A DNA stretch of 64,000 nt from Cellulophaga sp. 20_2_10 (GTDB taxonomy: Bacteria; Bacteroidota; Bacteroidia; Flavobacteriales; Flavobacteriaceae). The notes below the pieces were generated by a model. That model was not told where the DNA came from and did not search any database. It saw only the letters and a list, made by a program, of their open reading frames with translations. Below are positions 24,905-34,735 of this stretch, piece by piece (the stretch's first letter is position 1; the number at the start of each line of letters is the position of its first letter). Position numbers and translations under genes: made by a program. The stretch lies in contig NZ_JAMCOJ010000012.1 in NCBI RefSeq assembly GCF_023476645.1, forward strand, positions 34,082 through 98,081, written 5' to 3'.

Positions 24905-25849
24905 TTATTTTATTTTAGATGCCAGTAAATAAATAACAGCCATACGTACGGCTACGCCATTTTCTACCTGATCTAGGATTATAGATTGATTAGAGTCTGC
25001 AACATCACTAGTAATCTCTACACCCCTGTTTATTGGTCCTGGGTGCATTATCACTATTTCCTTATCTAGACTTTCTAGTAATGTTTTATTTACGCCAAAC
25101 TGTTGAGTATATTCTCTAGTTGTTGGAAAATAACTAATATCCATACGTTCGTTTTGTACGCGTAACATGTTAGCAACATCGCACCAATTAAGTGCTTTAC
25201 GTAGATCTGTTTCTACTGTTACCCCTAAAGACTCAATATGTTTTGGAATTAATGTTTTTGGTCCACAAACCTTAACATTTGCTCCCTGTAATTTTAAAGC
25301 TAAAATATTAGACAATGCTACTCTTGAGTGCAAAATATCACCCACAATAACTACATTTTTACCGGCAACTTCTCCTAGCTTTTCTCTTATAGAATAAGAA
25401 TCTAACAAAGCTTGTGTGGGATGCTCGTGCGCACCGTCACCTGCATTTATAATTGATGCATTTACGTGCTTAGACAAAAATACACCTGCTCCAGGGTTTG
25501 GATGACGCATAACAACCATATCTACTTTCATAGATAATATGTTGTTTACTGTATCTATTAAAGTCTCTCCTTTTTTTACAGATGATTGAGATGCTGAAAA
25601 ATTAATAACATCTGCAGAAAGTCTTTTTTCTGCCAATTCAAAAGAGAGTTTTGTTCTTGTACTGTTTTCAAAAAAAACGTTAGCTATTGTAACATCCCTT
25701 AAAGAAGGCACTTTTTTAATAGACCTATTAATAACTTCTTTAAAATGATCAGCGGTTTCAAAAATGAGATTAATATCGTTTTTGTTAAGATATTTTATTC
25801 CTAATAAGTGCTTTACACTCAATTCGCTCATTTTCGTTGTTTTATTCAT
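24905..25849 (-). CDS. pyrB: Aspartate carbamoyltransferase catalytic subunit
   Basis: The 314-residue enzyme joins carbamoyl phosphate to aspartate, the committed step of pyrimidine synthesis. The carbamoyl-phosphate loop ENSTRTKLSFE (61-71), HPTQALLDSYSI and the HPGPINRG aspartate loop are present. The ATG at 25847 overlaps the pyrR stop by 8 bases; a second ATG six codons later is less likely given this coupling. No pyrI regulatory chain follows, so allosteric control as in E. coli is not expected from this locus. Confidence 0.97.
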   Translation of the reverse strand: MNKTTKMSELSVKHLLGIKYLNKNDINLIFETADHFKEVINRSIKKVPSLRDVTIANVFFENSTRTKLSFELAEKRLSADVINFSASQSSVKKGETLIDTVNNILSMKVDMVVMRHPNPGAGVFLSKHVNASIINAGDGAHEHPTQALLDSYSIREKLGEVAGKNVVIVGDILHSRVALSNILALKLQGANVKVCGPKTLIPKHIESLGVTVETDLRKALNWCDVANMLRVQNERMDISYFPTTREYTQQFGVNKTLLESLDKEIVIMHPGPINRGVEITSDVADSNQSIILDQVENGVAVRMAVIYLLASKIK

Positions 25850-26381
25850 TTATTAAATAGACAATATCTTGTCCTTCATTCTCATCCCAAAGGACTTGTA
25901 CCTTTTCCCCATTAATTGCATCTACTTGCCTACCTCTATAATTAGGTTGTATTGGCAAATGTCTACTAAATCTGCGGTCTATTAAGGTTAGTAATTCTAT
26001 TTCTGCAGGTCTACCAAAAGATTGTACTGCGGTTAATGCAGATCTAATGCTTCGCCCTGTATAGAGTACGTCGTCTATAAAAACCACTTTTTTATCTTCA
26101 ACTAAAAAATCTATATGGGTTTTACTTGCTTCTAAAGTTTTATCTCCTCTTCTAAAGTCATCTCTATAAAATGTGATATCTAAAGAACCTAAATTTATTT
26201 CTTTAACTCCATATTCTTGTGTTAAAAGATCTGTAAGTCTTTTAGCTAAAAATGTGCCACGTGGCTGCAATCCTATTAAGACGGTGTCTTTAAAATCTGA
26301 ATGATTTTCTAATAACTGACAAGCCAATCTATGTAATATGATTTGGATTTCTTTAGAGGAAAGTAGTACTTTTTTACTCAT
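25842..26381 (-). CDS. pyrR: Bifunctional pyr operon regulator / uracil phosphoribosyltransferase
   Basis: The 179-residue protein is a type I phosphoribosyltransferase with the PRPP-binding signature VVFIDDVLYTGRSI (99-112) and the PyrR-specific LIGLQPRGTFLAKRL segment near the N-terminus. In Bacillus, PyrR binds pyr mRNA with UMP to cause attenuation and also makes UMP from uracil. Its place as first gene before pyrB fits control of pyrimidine synthesis. No PyrR-binding hairpin could be identified in the very short leader (about 20 nt), so RNA-mediated control here is unproven. Confidence 0.95.
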   Translation of the reverse strand: MSKKVLLSSKEIQIILHRLACQLLENHSDFKDTVLIGLQPRGTFLAKRLTDLLTQEYGVKEINLGSLDITFYRDDFRRGDKTLEASKTHIDFLVEDKKVVFIDDVLYTGRSIRSALTAVQSFGRPAEIELLTLIDRRFSRHLPIQPNYRGRQVDAINGEKVQVLWDENEGQDIVYLINE

Positions 26382-26409
26382 AGGTTAGGATACCAAGACT
26401 TTTGCTATA

Positions 26410-26417
26410 CAAAAATA
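26410..26417 (-). promoter_or_regulatory. -7 promoter box for pyrR-pyrB-rnz
   Basis: TATTTTTG on the minus strand matches TAnnTTTG and predicts a leader of only about 20 nt before pyrR. Confidence 0.45.
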
Positions 26418-26554
26418 GCAATTTATACGTAAAGTAGTTAAATAAACTAAACTCTTTATTTATATGTTTCTATTTTTTAAAACTTAGAGCATTGTCTAAG
26501 TTCTAAAATTAACTACAAAACAGCAATTTAGCTATTCGTTTTTAGGCATAAAAA

Positions 26555-26582
26555 AAAGCCTAAACTTTCGTTTAGGCTTTTA
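26555..26582 (-). terminator. Terminator after rpsA
   Basis: AAAGCCTAAAC and GTTTAGGCTTT form an 11-bp stem with a TTTC loop; on the minus strand it is followed by seven or more T residues. Confidence 0.92.
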
Positions 26583-26602
26583 AAATTTATTAAAATGTGA
26601 GC

Positions 26603-28435
26603 TTACTTTTTGTTAGCTGCGTCCATTTTATCTTTTAACGCTTGTAAAGCTTCGTTAGCATCACCTAAAGTTGGCTTAGCTTCGTCTGCTGCTGCTGATT
26701 GTCTCTTAACAGCTGCTTTTACATTACGTTGTTCTTCTTCTCTAAAAATTGCAGTATGACTAGCAACAACTCTCTTAAATTCTTTATTGAATTCAATTAT
26801 TTTAAAGTCTGCTTCTTCACCTTTTTCAATTTTCTTACCATCTTCTTTCTCTAAGTGGCGAGTTGGTACAAATGCTGCAATGTCTTCGTTAAAGTTAACA
26901 ATTGCTCCTTTATCTACCATTTCATCTATAGTACCTTTATGTACTGTATCTAAAGCAAATTCAGTTTCGTATTTATCCCAAGGGTTATCAGTAGTTTGTT
27001 TATGACCTAAACTAAGTTTACGTGCATCTACATCTAATTCTAATACCTCTACTTCTAAAGTTTCACCAACAGTAACAAACTCAGATGGGTGCTTAATTTT
27101 CTTAGTCCAAGAAAGATCAGAAATATAGATTAAACCATCTATACCTTCTTCCATTTCTACAAACACACCAAAGTTAGTAAAGTTACGTACAATACCTTTA
27201 TGCTTAGAGTTAACTGGGTATTTAGTTACAATATCAGTCCATGGATCTGGAGTTAATTGCTTAATACCTAGAGACATTTTACGATCGTCACGATCTAAAG
27301 TTAAGATTTGAGCTTCAATCTCATCACCAACTTTTACGAAATCCTGAGCCGAACGCAAGTGCGTAGACCAAGACATTTCAGAAACGTGTACTAAACCTTC
27401 AACACCTTCAGCAACTTCAATAAATGCACCGTAATCTGCTATAACAACTACTTTACCTTTAACTTTGTCACCAACTTTCATGTCTTCGCTTAACGCTTCC
27501 CATGGGTGCTTCTCTAATTGCTTAAGACCTAATTGAATTCTAGATTTGTTATCATCAAAATCTAAAATTACAACGTTCATTTTCTGATCTAATTCAACAA
27601 CCTCATTTGGATGGTTAATTCTAGACCAAGAAAGATCTGTAATATGGATTAAACCATCTACACCACCAAGATCAATAAACACACCGTAAGAAGTAATGTT
27701 TTTAACAACACCTTCTAATACTTGTCCTTTTTCTAATTGACCAATGATTTCTTTCTTCTGTTCTTCAATATCAGCTTCAATTAATGCTTTATGAGAAACA
27801 ACTACGTTCTTAAATTCTTGGTTAATCTTAACAACCTTGAATTCCATGTTTTTACCAACATATTGATCGTAATCTCTAATTGGCTTAACGTCTATTTGAG
27901 AACCTGGCAAGAATGCCTCAATTCCAAATACATCTACGATCATACCACCTTTAGTTCTACACTTAACATGACCATTAACGATTTCTTCTTTTTCACAAGC
28001 GTTATTAACTCTGTCCCAAGCCTTGATTGTTCTAGCTTTTCTGTGAGATAATACTAATTGACCACTTCTGTCTTCACGAATATCAATTAAAACCTCAACG
28101 CTGTCTCCAACCTTAAGATCTGGATTGTAACGAAATTCGTTTAATGATATAACACCTTCAGACTTAGCGTTAATATCAATAATAGCTTCACGCTCAGTTA
28201 AATGAACAACTGTACCTGTAACTACTTCTTCATCTGCAGTATCTACGAAGTTTTCAGCAACCATCGCTTCAAACTCTTCTAATTTAGAATCGTCTACACG
28301 CTCAATTCCTTCTTCGTACTTATCCCAATCAAATTCAGCCAAAAATTCTTTTGGATCTTGCTTAGGTGTTACTGCTTTTACTTCTGGTGCCGTTGTAGAT
28401 TCCTCTACTTGAGCGTTGTTTTTGTCTTCAGCCAT
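26603..28435 (-). CDS. rpsA: 30S ribosomal protein S1
   Basis: The 610-residue protein has six S1 (OB-fold) RNA-binding repeats, readable as phrases such as GVVKNITSYGVFIDLGGVDGL, GKVVVIADYGAFIEVAEGVEGL and GIVRNFTNFGVFVEMEEGIDGL, shown here only by their opening words. It brings mRNA to the small subunit, which matters in a phylum that rarely uses Shine-Dalgarno pairing. I chose the ATG at 28433-28435 (MAEDKNN...) because family N-termini begin similarly; an in-frame ATG nine codons upstream at 28462 is possible. The acidic N-terminal tail and the lysine-rich end are normal. Confidence 0.95.
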   Translation of the reverse strand: MAEDKNNAQVEESTTAPEVKAVTPKQDPKEFLAEFDWDKYEEGIERVDDSKLEEFEAMVAENFVDTADEEVVTGTVVHLTEREAIIDINAKSEGVISLNEFRYNPDLKVGDSVEVLIDIREDRSGQLVLSHRKARTIKAWDRVNNACEKEEIVNGHVKCRTKGGMIVDVFGIEAFLPGSQIDVKPIRDYDQYVGKNMEFKVVKINQEFKNVVVSHKALIEADIEEQKKEIIGQLEKGQVLEGVVKNITSYGVFIDLGGVDGLIHITDLSWSRINHPNEVVELDQKMNVVILDFDDNKSRIQLGLKQLEKHPWEALSEDMKVGDKVKGKVVVIADYGAFIEVAEGVEGLVHVSEMSWSTHLRSAQDFVKVGDEIEAQILTLDRDDRKMSLGIKQLTPDPWTDIVTKYPVNSKHKGIVRNFTNFGVFVEMEEGIDGLIYISDLSWTKKIKHPSEFVTVGETLEVEVLELDVDARKLSLGHKQTTDNPWDKYETEFALDTVHKGTIDEMVDKGAIVNFNEDIAAFVPTRHLEKEDGKKIEKGEEADFKIIEFNKEFKRVVASHTAIFREEEQRNVKAAVKRQSAAADEAKPTLGDANEALQALKDKMDAANKK

Positions 28436-28549
28436 TTGCTGATTAAAATTTGTATTTTGCAATGTTACAAGAGTTAAACTTCCACTACAAAAGATGTTAT
28501 ATAAATTTTATTATCCCTTTTCCTCTTACACTACCGTTAAAAAGGGGTG

Positions 28550-28580
28550 CAAAAATACAACTAAATACTTACTAAAACAA
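28550..28580 (-). promoter_or_regulatory. rpsA promoter (TTG-N20-TAnnTTTG)
   Basis: On the minus strand TTG (28580-28578) is followed after 20 nt by TATTTTTG (28557-28550), matching both Bacteroidota promoter elements. The predicted leader before rpsA is about 110 nt. Confidence 0.65.
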
Positions 28581-28704
28581 GTACTGCTTTTAACTAATTT
28601 TCAAGCTATTAGCTAGCTGTTCTAATTTTTTAGAATTTTTGCTTTAAGATTGATGTAATATTTAGTATATTGAGCTTATTAATTAACTATAAATAATAAA
28701 CATT

Positions 28705-29085
28705 ATGAGCGTAAAAGCAAAATACCAATCTGTTTTAGATCTTGGTGAAAAATTAGCAATTAAAGATGGTAACGTAACTGAAGAAGGTGGCGTTTTAAAG
28801 ATAAAAGGACAAGCTGCTACGCAGTACGAAAAAAACCTAATTTGGGATAAGATTAAAGAAGTTGGTGGCGATAGTCCTGCAGATGTTACAGCTAACATTT
28901 CTATTGAAGATGAATCTGTTTATCACAGACATACCGTAAAAGGTGGTGATTCTTTAAGTAAAATTGCGAAGCATTATTACGGAGACCCAATGAAATATAA
29001 GCAAATTTTTGAGGCTAACACTGGAGTCTTAAAAAATCCTGACGTTATACACCCTGACCAAGTTTTGGTAATACCAAATTTATAA
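28705..29085 (+). CDS. LysM-domain protein, Kbp (YgaU)-like
   Basis: The 126-residue protein has no export signal. An N-terminal BON-like region (about 1-68) precedes a LysM domain (about 75-126): HTVKGGDSLSKIAKHYYGDP, then YKQIFEANTGVLKNPDVIHP and QVLVIPNL. This closely follows the domain order and wording of the E. coli potassium-binding protein Kbp/YgaU, so a cytosolic cation-binding role is more likely than peptidoglycan binding. The gene is monocistronic, divergent from rpsA and closed by a strong terminator. Confidence 0.85.
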   Translation: MSVKAKYQSVLDLGEKLAIKDGNVTEEGGVLKIKGQAATQYEKNLIWDKIKEVGGDSPADVTANISIEDESVYHRHTVKGGDSLSKIAKHYYGDPMKYKQIFEANTGVLKNPDVIHPDQVLVIPNL

Positions 29086-29102
29086 AATACAGCGGTTAAA
29101 AG

Positions 29103-29138
29103 AAAACGGCAATCTAAATTTTAGATTGCCGTTTTTTT
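29103..29138. terminator. Bidirectional terminator
   Basis: A 15-bp stem AAAACGGCAATCTAA/TTAGATTGCCGTTTT with a 3-nt loop and T run lies between the convergent LysM gene and cmk. Confidence 0.94.
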
Positions 29139-29141
29139 ATT

Positions 29142-29834
29142 TTATTCTTTTTCTATAATGCGTAATGCGTAATTATGCATTCGCTCAAATTGTTCTACCA
29201 GCCCCATATCACTATTATCAAACTCAATAGCATCTTTTGCTAATATTAATGGTGATTCTTTACGGTTAGAGTCTATATAATCTCTGCTTCTTACATTTTT
29301 TAGAACTTCCTCAAAAGTTACATCATCTCCTCTATCTAATAGCTCTTTATAGCGTCTGTGAGCTCTTGTCTCCGGAGAAGCAGTCATAAATACTTTAAAT
29401 TCTGCGTCAGGAAAAACGACTGAACCAATATCTCTACCGTCCATTACAATACCTTTATCCTTACCCATTTCTTTTTGCATTTCTACAAGCTTTGTGCGCA
29501 CCTCTTTTACAGCTGCCACTTTACTTACTAGTTTAGAAACTGCCAATGTTCTTATTTCTTTCTCTACGTTTTCATCATTTAAAAACATTTCTGAAAAACC
29601 CAATTCTTCATTATGCACAAATTTTACATTTATGCTTGGTAAAGCTTCTACTAACGCAGTAAAATTATCACTAGTTTCAGAAACAAAACCTTTTCTTATA
29701 GCATATAAAGTTACCGCTCTATACATTGCTCCTGTATCTACATATACATAACCTAGAGCTTTTGCTAGTTGCTTTGCAATGGTACTTTTTCCGGTAGATG
29801 AATAACCATCTATAGCTATGGTGATTTTTTTCAT
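29142..29834 (-). CDS. cmk: Cytidylate kinase
   Basis: The 230-residue kinase phosphorylates CMP and dCMP. It has the P-loop GYSSTGKSTIAKQLA starting at residue 9, the monophosphate-binding YVDTGAMYRAVTLYA, the KGIVMDGRDIGSVVFPDAE motif of CMP kinases and an RAHRRYKEL lid segment. The length is normal. It follows lon on the minus strand after 55 bases and comes right before a terminator. Confidence 0.96.
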   Translation of the reverse strand: MKKITIAIDGYSSTGKSTIAKQLAKALGYVYVDTGAMYRAVTLYAIRKGFVSETSDNFTALVEALPSINVKFVHNEELGFSEMFLNDENVEKEIRTLAVSKLVSKVAAVKEVRTKLVEMQKEMGKDKGIVMDGRDIGSVVFPDAEFKVFMTASPETRAHRRYKELLDRGDDVTFEEVLKNVRSRDYIDSNRKESPLILAKDAIEFDNSDMGLVEQFERMHNYALRIIEKE

Positions 29835-29889
29835 ATTTATATTCTTAAAATAAAGGCTACCTAAATTTAATTAAATAGCCTCTACAATT

Positions 29890-32334
29890 TTAGATTTTTT
29901 TTGCATTTTTTACTTTTTGATCTGTTATAGCGATGTCTATAACCTCACTCATTTCTGTTACATAATGAAAAGTAAGACCTTTTAGATAATCTTCTTTAAT
30001 TTCTAAAATATCTTTTCTGTTTTCTTCGCACAAAATTATCTCTTTAATTCTAGCACGCTTAGCAGCCAATATCTTTTCTTTGATACCGCCAACTGGCAAT
30101 ACCTTACCACGTAATGTAATTTCACCTGTCATTGCCAAGCTCTTTTTAATTTTACGTTGCGTAAACAAAGACACTAAAGATGTTAGCATAGTTACACCTG
30201 CACTAGGACCATCTTTTGGCGTTGCTCCTTCTGGTACGTGTATATGCACATTGTACTTCTCAAAAACCTCATCTTTAATACCAAAATTTTCTGCATTAGA
30301 CTTTATATATTCTAACGCTATGGTAGCAGACTCTTTCATTACCTTACCAAGGTTACCTGTAATATTCATAGTTCCTTTACCCTTAGATAAAATAGATTCT
30401 ATAAATAAAATATCCCCGCCAACACTAGTCCAAGCTAAACCTGTTACTACACCTGCAACATCGTTATTCTCGTATTTATCTCTTTCTAACCTTGCAGGAC
30501 CTAAAACTTTTTCTATAATTTCATTGGTAACTTTTACCTCGTATTCTTCTTCTGTTGCTATAGATTTTGCTGCATAACGCACCATTTTAGCTATTTGTTT
30601 ATCTAAAGAACGCACACCAGATTCTCTTGTATAACCCTCTACAATTTTCTCTAATTGTGCCTTTCCAATTTTTAAATCTTTAGGCTTTAATCCGTGCTCT
30701 TTTAATTGTTTTGGCAACAAATGCCTTTTAGCTATTTCTACCTTTTCTTCAATAGTATAACCAGATACATTTATAATCTCCATACGATCCCTAAGTGCTG
30801 GTTGTATAGCTCCTAGGTTATTTGCTGTAGCAATAAACATTACCTTAGATAAATCGTACCCAAGCTCTAAGAAATTATCATAGAACTCATTGTTTTGCTC
30901 AGGATCTAAAACTTCTAACATTGCAGAAGAAGGATCTCCTTGATGACTGTTAGATAGTTTATCTATTTCATCTAAAACAAAAACCGGATTAGAATGTTCT
31001 GCTTTTTTAATATTTTTTAAAACTCTACCTGGCATTGCACCGATGTAGGTTTTACGGTGCCCTCTAATTTCAGACTCATCTCGCAACCCTCCCAAAGACA
31101 TTCTAACATAACTTCTACCTAAAGCCTCTGCTATAGATTTACCTAAAGATGTTTTTCCTGTTCCTGGAGGTCCGTACAAACATAAAATAGGAGATTTCAT
31201 ATCATTACGCAATTTTAAAACCGCTAGATATTCTATAATTCTCTTTTTTACATCCTCTAAACCGTAATGGTCTCTATCTAATATTCTTTGAGCCTCTTTT
31301 AAGTCGAACTTATCTGTAGAATAATCTCCCCAAGGCAGGTCTACAAAAAAGTCTAGGTAATTACGCTGTATAGCATATTCCGCCACTTGCGGATTCATAC
31401 GTTGCATTTTACTTAGCTCCTTATTAAAGTACTCTCTTTCTTTTTTAGTAAACTTTTTATCTTTGGCTTTTTCTCTAAGCTCAACCAACTCATCTTCTGC
31501 CGTAGCTCCGCCTCCCAGTTCTTCTTGTATGGTTCTCATTTGCTGGTGCAAAAAGTATTCTCTTTGCTGGCGATCCATATCTGTACGTACACGAGACTGA
31601 ATGTCGTTTTTCAATTGCAATTTCTGCATCTCAACATTCATAAACTTTAATGTCGCTAAAGCTCTTTCTTTTAAGTTTTCAATCTCTAATAACGCTTGTT
31701 TATCTTTTACAGGCAATCTTAAGTTAGATGATACAAAGTTTATTAAAAACGAGTTGCTTTCTATATTCTTTATAGCAAAAGAAGCTTCACTAGGGATGTT
31801 TGGGCTTTCAGAAATCACTTTTAAAGCCATCTCTTTAATAGACTCTATTATAGCTTTAAATTCTGGCGTATCTTCTTCTTCCCTAACCTCTTTAGCTTCG
31901 CGTACAGTTGCCGTCATATAAGGCTTCTCTGTTAAAACCTCAGCTACTTCGAATCTTTTTTTACCTTGTATAATTACGGTTGTATTACCATCTGGCATTT
32001 TTAAAACACGTAATATTCTTGCAACAGTACCCATAGTATGTATATCTCCTATACCCGGGTTTTCTGTTTCTTCATCTTTTTGGGCTACAACACCAATAAC
32101 TTTAGAACCATTATTAGCATCTTTAATTAAATGTATAGAGGCGTCTCTCCCTGCTGTAATAGGCACAACAACACCTGGAAATAATACCGTATTACGCAAA
32201 GGTAATATTGGTAATGTTTCTGGCAGCTGCTCATTACTCATCTCCTCCTCGTCTTCTGGCGTTAATAATGGTATAAGCTCTGCTTCTTCATTAATACCTT
32301 GCAGCGCCAAATTGTCAAATTCTGAATCTCGCAT
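29890..32334 (-). CDS. lon: ATP-dependent protease Lon
   Basis: The 814-residue protease has the N-terminal substrate domain (from [20 protein letters not shown]), an AAA+ module with Walker [10 protein letters not shown] and Walker [10 protein letters not shown], and a C-terminal serine protease. The catalytic dyad Ser711 ([10 protein letters not shown]) and Lys754 ([12 protein letters not shown]) are 43 residues apart, as in E. coli Lon. It degrades misfolded and regulatory proteins. An acidic extension of about 40 residues precedes the Lon N-domain, a common bacteroidal feature. It is divergent from an ECF sigma gene. Confidence 0.97.
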   Translation of the reverse strand: MRDSEFDNLALQGINEEAELIPLLTPEDEEEMSNEQLPETLPILPLRNTVLFPGVVVPITAGRDASIHLIKDANNGSKVIGVVAQKDEETENPGIGDIHTMGTVARILRVLKMPDGNTTVIIQGKKRFEVAEVLTEKPYMTATVREAKEVREEEDTPEFKAIIESIKEMALKVISESPNIPSEASFAIKNIESNSFLINFVSSNLRLPVKDKQALLEIENLKERALATLKFMNVEMQKLQLKNDIQSRVRTDMDRQQREYFLHQQMRTIQEELGGGATAEDELVELREKAKDKKFTKKEREYFNKELSKMQRMNPQVAEYAIQRNYLDFFVDLPWGDYSTDKFDLKEAQRILDRDHYGLEDVKKRIIEYLAVLKLRNDMKSPILCLYGPPGTGKTSLGKSIAEALGRSYVRMSLGGLRDESEIRGHRKTYIGAMPGRVLKNIKKAEHSNPVFVLDEIDKLSNSHQGDPSSAMLEVLDPEQNNEFYDNFLELGYDLSKVMFIATANNLGAIQPALRDRMEIINVSGYTIEEKVEIAKRHLLPKQLKEHGLKPKDLKIGKAQLEKIVEGYTRESGVRSLDKQIAKMVRYAAKSIATEEEYEVKVTNEIIEKVLGPARLERDKYENNDVAGVVTGLAWTSVGGDILFIESILSKGKGTMNITGNLGKVMKESATIALEYIKSNAENFGIKDEVFEKYNVHIHVPEGATPKDGPSAGVTMLTSLVSLFTQRKIKKSLAMTGEITLRGKVLPVGGIKEKILAAKRARIKEIILCEENRKDILEIKEDYLKGLTFHYVTEMSEVIDIAITDQKVKNAKKI

Positions 32335-32552
32335 AATTATATTTCAGTCATTCTGTCATAAAATAAAAACAGAAATCTATTATTTAAATTTAGTTATTTT
32401 TATAAAATCTAAGCAAAACCCCTTATTACTTGGCTTCTACCATAGTTTAATCTGCTATATTAGGTCAATTCTTATGCCAATACCAAATAGATTTTAAAAA
32501 AATTGTAACAATTAAATCAATCTATCATCTATAAAACAAACCACACATTTTT

Positions 32553-33110
32553 TTGAGCCAACAAAAAGAACATATCAATACTTTATTGCTACAATGCAAA
32601 GAAGGTAAGCAAAGTGCACAGCTAGAGATCTATAACCGGTACTATAAAGCAATGCACAATACTGCGTACCGAATTGTAAAACACAGCGCTGAAGCAGAGG
32701 ATATAATGCAGGAATCGTTTTTAAGTGCCTTTACAAAATTACATACCTATAAAGGTGAAGTAGCTTTTGGGGCTTGGTTAAAACGCATAGTAATTAACAA
32801 TAGTATTTACCAATACAGAAAGCAACAAAAGAATAACGAAGTTGCTATAGATGACATAATGTACAAGGTCAAAGATACTGATAGTAGTGCAATAGATAAT
32901 GGTGAAACACAATTGAAGGCTCAAAAAGTGATGGCTGCCATGACACAATTGAAAGACAATTACAGAATTTCTTTGACCTTACATTTAATAGAAGGGTACG
33001 ACTATGAAGAAATAAGTGAAATAATGAATATTAGCAATGCCAATTGTAGAACTACAATTTCAAGAGCTAAAGACAGTTTGCGTAAAAAATTAATACACGA
33101 TTGCATATGA
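32553..33110 (+). CDS. ECF-type RNA polymerase sigma factor
   Basis: The 185-residue protein has sigma region 2 (IYNRYYKAMHNTAYRIVKHS, then EAEDIMQESFLSAFTKL) and region 4 (YRISLTLHLIEGYDYEEISE, then NCRTTISRAKDSLRKKL), with no region 1 or 3, as in ECF sigma factors. It starts with TTG; no ATG is available. Its stop TGA overlaps the ATG of the next gene, an apparent membrane anti-sigma factor. Together with the DUF4097 and DUF2807 genes downstream it forms a tightly packed four-gene unit, likely for an envelope signal. Confidence 0.92.
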   Translation: MSQQKEHINTLLLQCKEGKQSAQLEIYNRYYKAMHNTAYRIVKHSAEAEDIMQESFLSAFTKLHTYKGEVAFGAWLKRIVINNSIYQYRKQQKNNEVAIDDIMYKVKDTDSSAIDNGETQLKAQKVMAAMTQLKDNYRISLTLHLIEGYDYEEISEIMNISNANCRTTISRAKDSLRKKLIHDCI

Positions 33111-33667
33111 TCGATAACAATAACATAGAAGATCTTTTTAAAAATCTTGAAGGTAATTTTGACACCCAAGAACCTAGTGTTGGACATAAAGATCGGTTTT
33201 TAAAAAAATTGAATACCATAAATAATAGTGAACCAAAAAACAATAAAAACTCTTTTTGGAAACCTTTTGCTATTGCTGCATCCATTGCATTTTTATGTAC
33301 AATTGGTATTGCATTTTTTAATACAAACCCCTCTACAACAGAGCAAATTACAGAAATAGCTCCTGAGGTTACAGAAACAAAAAATTACTTTGCTAGTTTA
33401 ATTAACGATCAAATTAATAATTTAAAAAAAGAGAATTCGCCCACTACCAAAAAAATTATAGCCGATACTCTTTTACAATTACAGAAACTAGAAAAAGATT
33501 ATAGCATTTTAGAACAAAACCTAATAAATGGAGGTAATACCAAATTAATATTAAGCACTATAATAACCAATTACCAAACCAGAATAGATCTTGTAAAAGA
33601 TGTTATGAAACAAATTGATACTATTAAAAACTTAAAGAAATACAATGATGAAAACTTTACATTATAA
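33107..33667 (+). CDS. Putative membrane-bound anti-sigma factor
   Basis: The 186-residue protein starts at the ATG that overlaps the sigma-factor stop (ATGA). An in-frame TTG at 33101 exists but is less likely. It has a short cytoplasmic part (about 1-48, with GHKDRFLKKLN), one membrane helix near 50-70 (PFAIAASIAFLCTIGIAFF) and a periplasmic coiled-coil-rich domain. This is the usual topology of ECF anti-sigma factors, but no zinc (ZAS) motif is present. The role is inferred from topology and from the 4-base overlap with the sigma gene. Confidence 0.75.
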   Translation: MIDNNNIEDLFKNLEGNFDTQEPSVGHKDRFLKKLNTINNSEPKNNKNSFWKPFAIAASIAFLCTIGIAFFNTNPSTTEQITEIAPEVTETKNYFASLINDQINNLKKENSPTTKKIIADTLLQLQKLEKDYSILEQNLINGGNTKLILSTIITNYQTRIDLVKDVMKQIDTIKNLKKYNDENFTL

Positions 33668-34724
33668 GGTAATAACCTTACTCTTACTTGCCATACCTCT
33701 ACTTGGTATTGCTCACAACGATAATGGCAAATACACCAAAGAAAAAACAATAAAAAAAGACTATACGGTAAATGCCAATGCGCTATTAAGAGTAGCTAAT
33801 AAGTATGGCAATTTAAATATTATTTCTTGGGATCAAAATAGAGTAGAGATAATTGTACACATTAAAACAAGTGGTAATAACGAAGAAAAAGTACAACGCA
33901 AGTTAGATAATATTACCATTAATTTTGATGGTTCTAGCAGTTTGGTTTCGGCAAAAACAAACATAGAAAAAAGTAGTAACTGGGGCTGGGGCAACAATAA
34001 TAATGTGACCATGGAAATTAACTATACCATTAAACTGCCCGTGAAAAATAACATAGACCTAACTAATGATTATGGTTCTATCACTATAGATAGGATTGAT
34101 GGCCACGCAACAATTAATTGCGATTACGGCAAATTAGCTATTGGTGAACTTAGAGGAAGAAACAACAATTTAAATTTTGATTACACTTCAAAATCTGAAA
34201 TAGGTTATATAAACAGCGGTAAAATTAATGCAGACTATTCTGGTTTTACAATTGCAAAGGCAGGAGATTTAACTTTAATTACAGATTATACAAACGCAAC
34301 TATTAACAAGATGAAAAACCTTAATTACAATAGTGATTACGGTAGCATAACAGTTGACGATGTTTCTAATATAGAAGGTAATGGAGATTACATAAGTGTT
34401 AAACTAGGAAACATAAACGGCAATGTTTCTATTCATGCAGATTATGGGTCTATAAAAATTAATGAACTAACAAAAAATGCAGGCGATGTAGATATTAGCG
34501 CAGATTACACAGGAATTAAAATTGGCTACAGCCCTACTTACAACTTTAATTTTGAGTTACATTCTTCTTACGGAGGAATAAGCGGATTAGATAACTGTAA
34601 CCTAAATGTTAAAGAAGTTAAAAACTCTAAAAAATATTATAAAGGCAATTGCGGATCAGAAAACAGTAATAACTTTGTAGCTGTTAAAACCGAATACGGA
34701 AGCATATCAATACGTAAAAATTAA
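33645..34724 (+). CDS. DUF4097-family exported beta-solenoid protein
   Basis: The 359-residue protein has a signal peptide ending near GIAHN and a long run of short strands with repeated phrases such as DYGSITID, DYGKLAIGEL, DYGSITVDDV and DYGSIKINEL. These form about ten rungs of a right-handed beta-solenoid typical of DUF4097 and adhesin-like proteins. It overlaps the end of the anti-sigma gene by 23 bases, so translation is probably coupled. In Bacteroidota these proteins often accompany ECF sigma/anti-sigma pairs; their molecular role is unknown. Confidence 0.83.
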   Translation: MMKTLHYKVITLLLLAIPLLGIAHNDNGKYTKEKTIKKDYTVNANALLRVANKYGNLNIISWDQNRVEIIVHIKTSGNNEEKVQRKLDNITINFDGSSSLVSAKTNIEKSSNWGWGNNNNVTMEINYTIKLPVKNNIDLTNDYGSITIDRIDGHATINCDYGKLAIGELRGRNNNLNFDYTSKSEIGYINSGKINADYSGFTIAKAGDLTLITDYTNATINKMKNLNYNSDYGSITVDDVSNIEGNGDYISVKLGNINGNVSIHADYGSIKINELTKNAGDVDISADYTGIKIGYSPTYNFNFELHSSYGGISGLDNCNLNVKEVKNSKKYYKGNCGSENSNNFVAVKTEYGSISIRKN

Positions 34725-34735
34725 AACACAATAAA

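Noticed and set aside
30080..30577. 165-codon plus-strand frame inside lon
   Set aside because: It is antisense to the catalytic region of lon and explained by codon use of the real gene.
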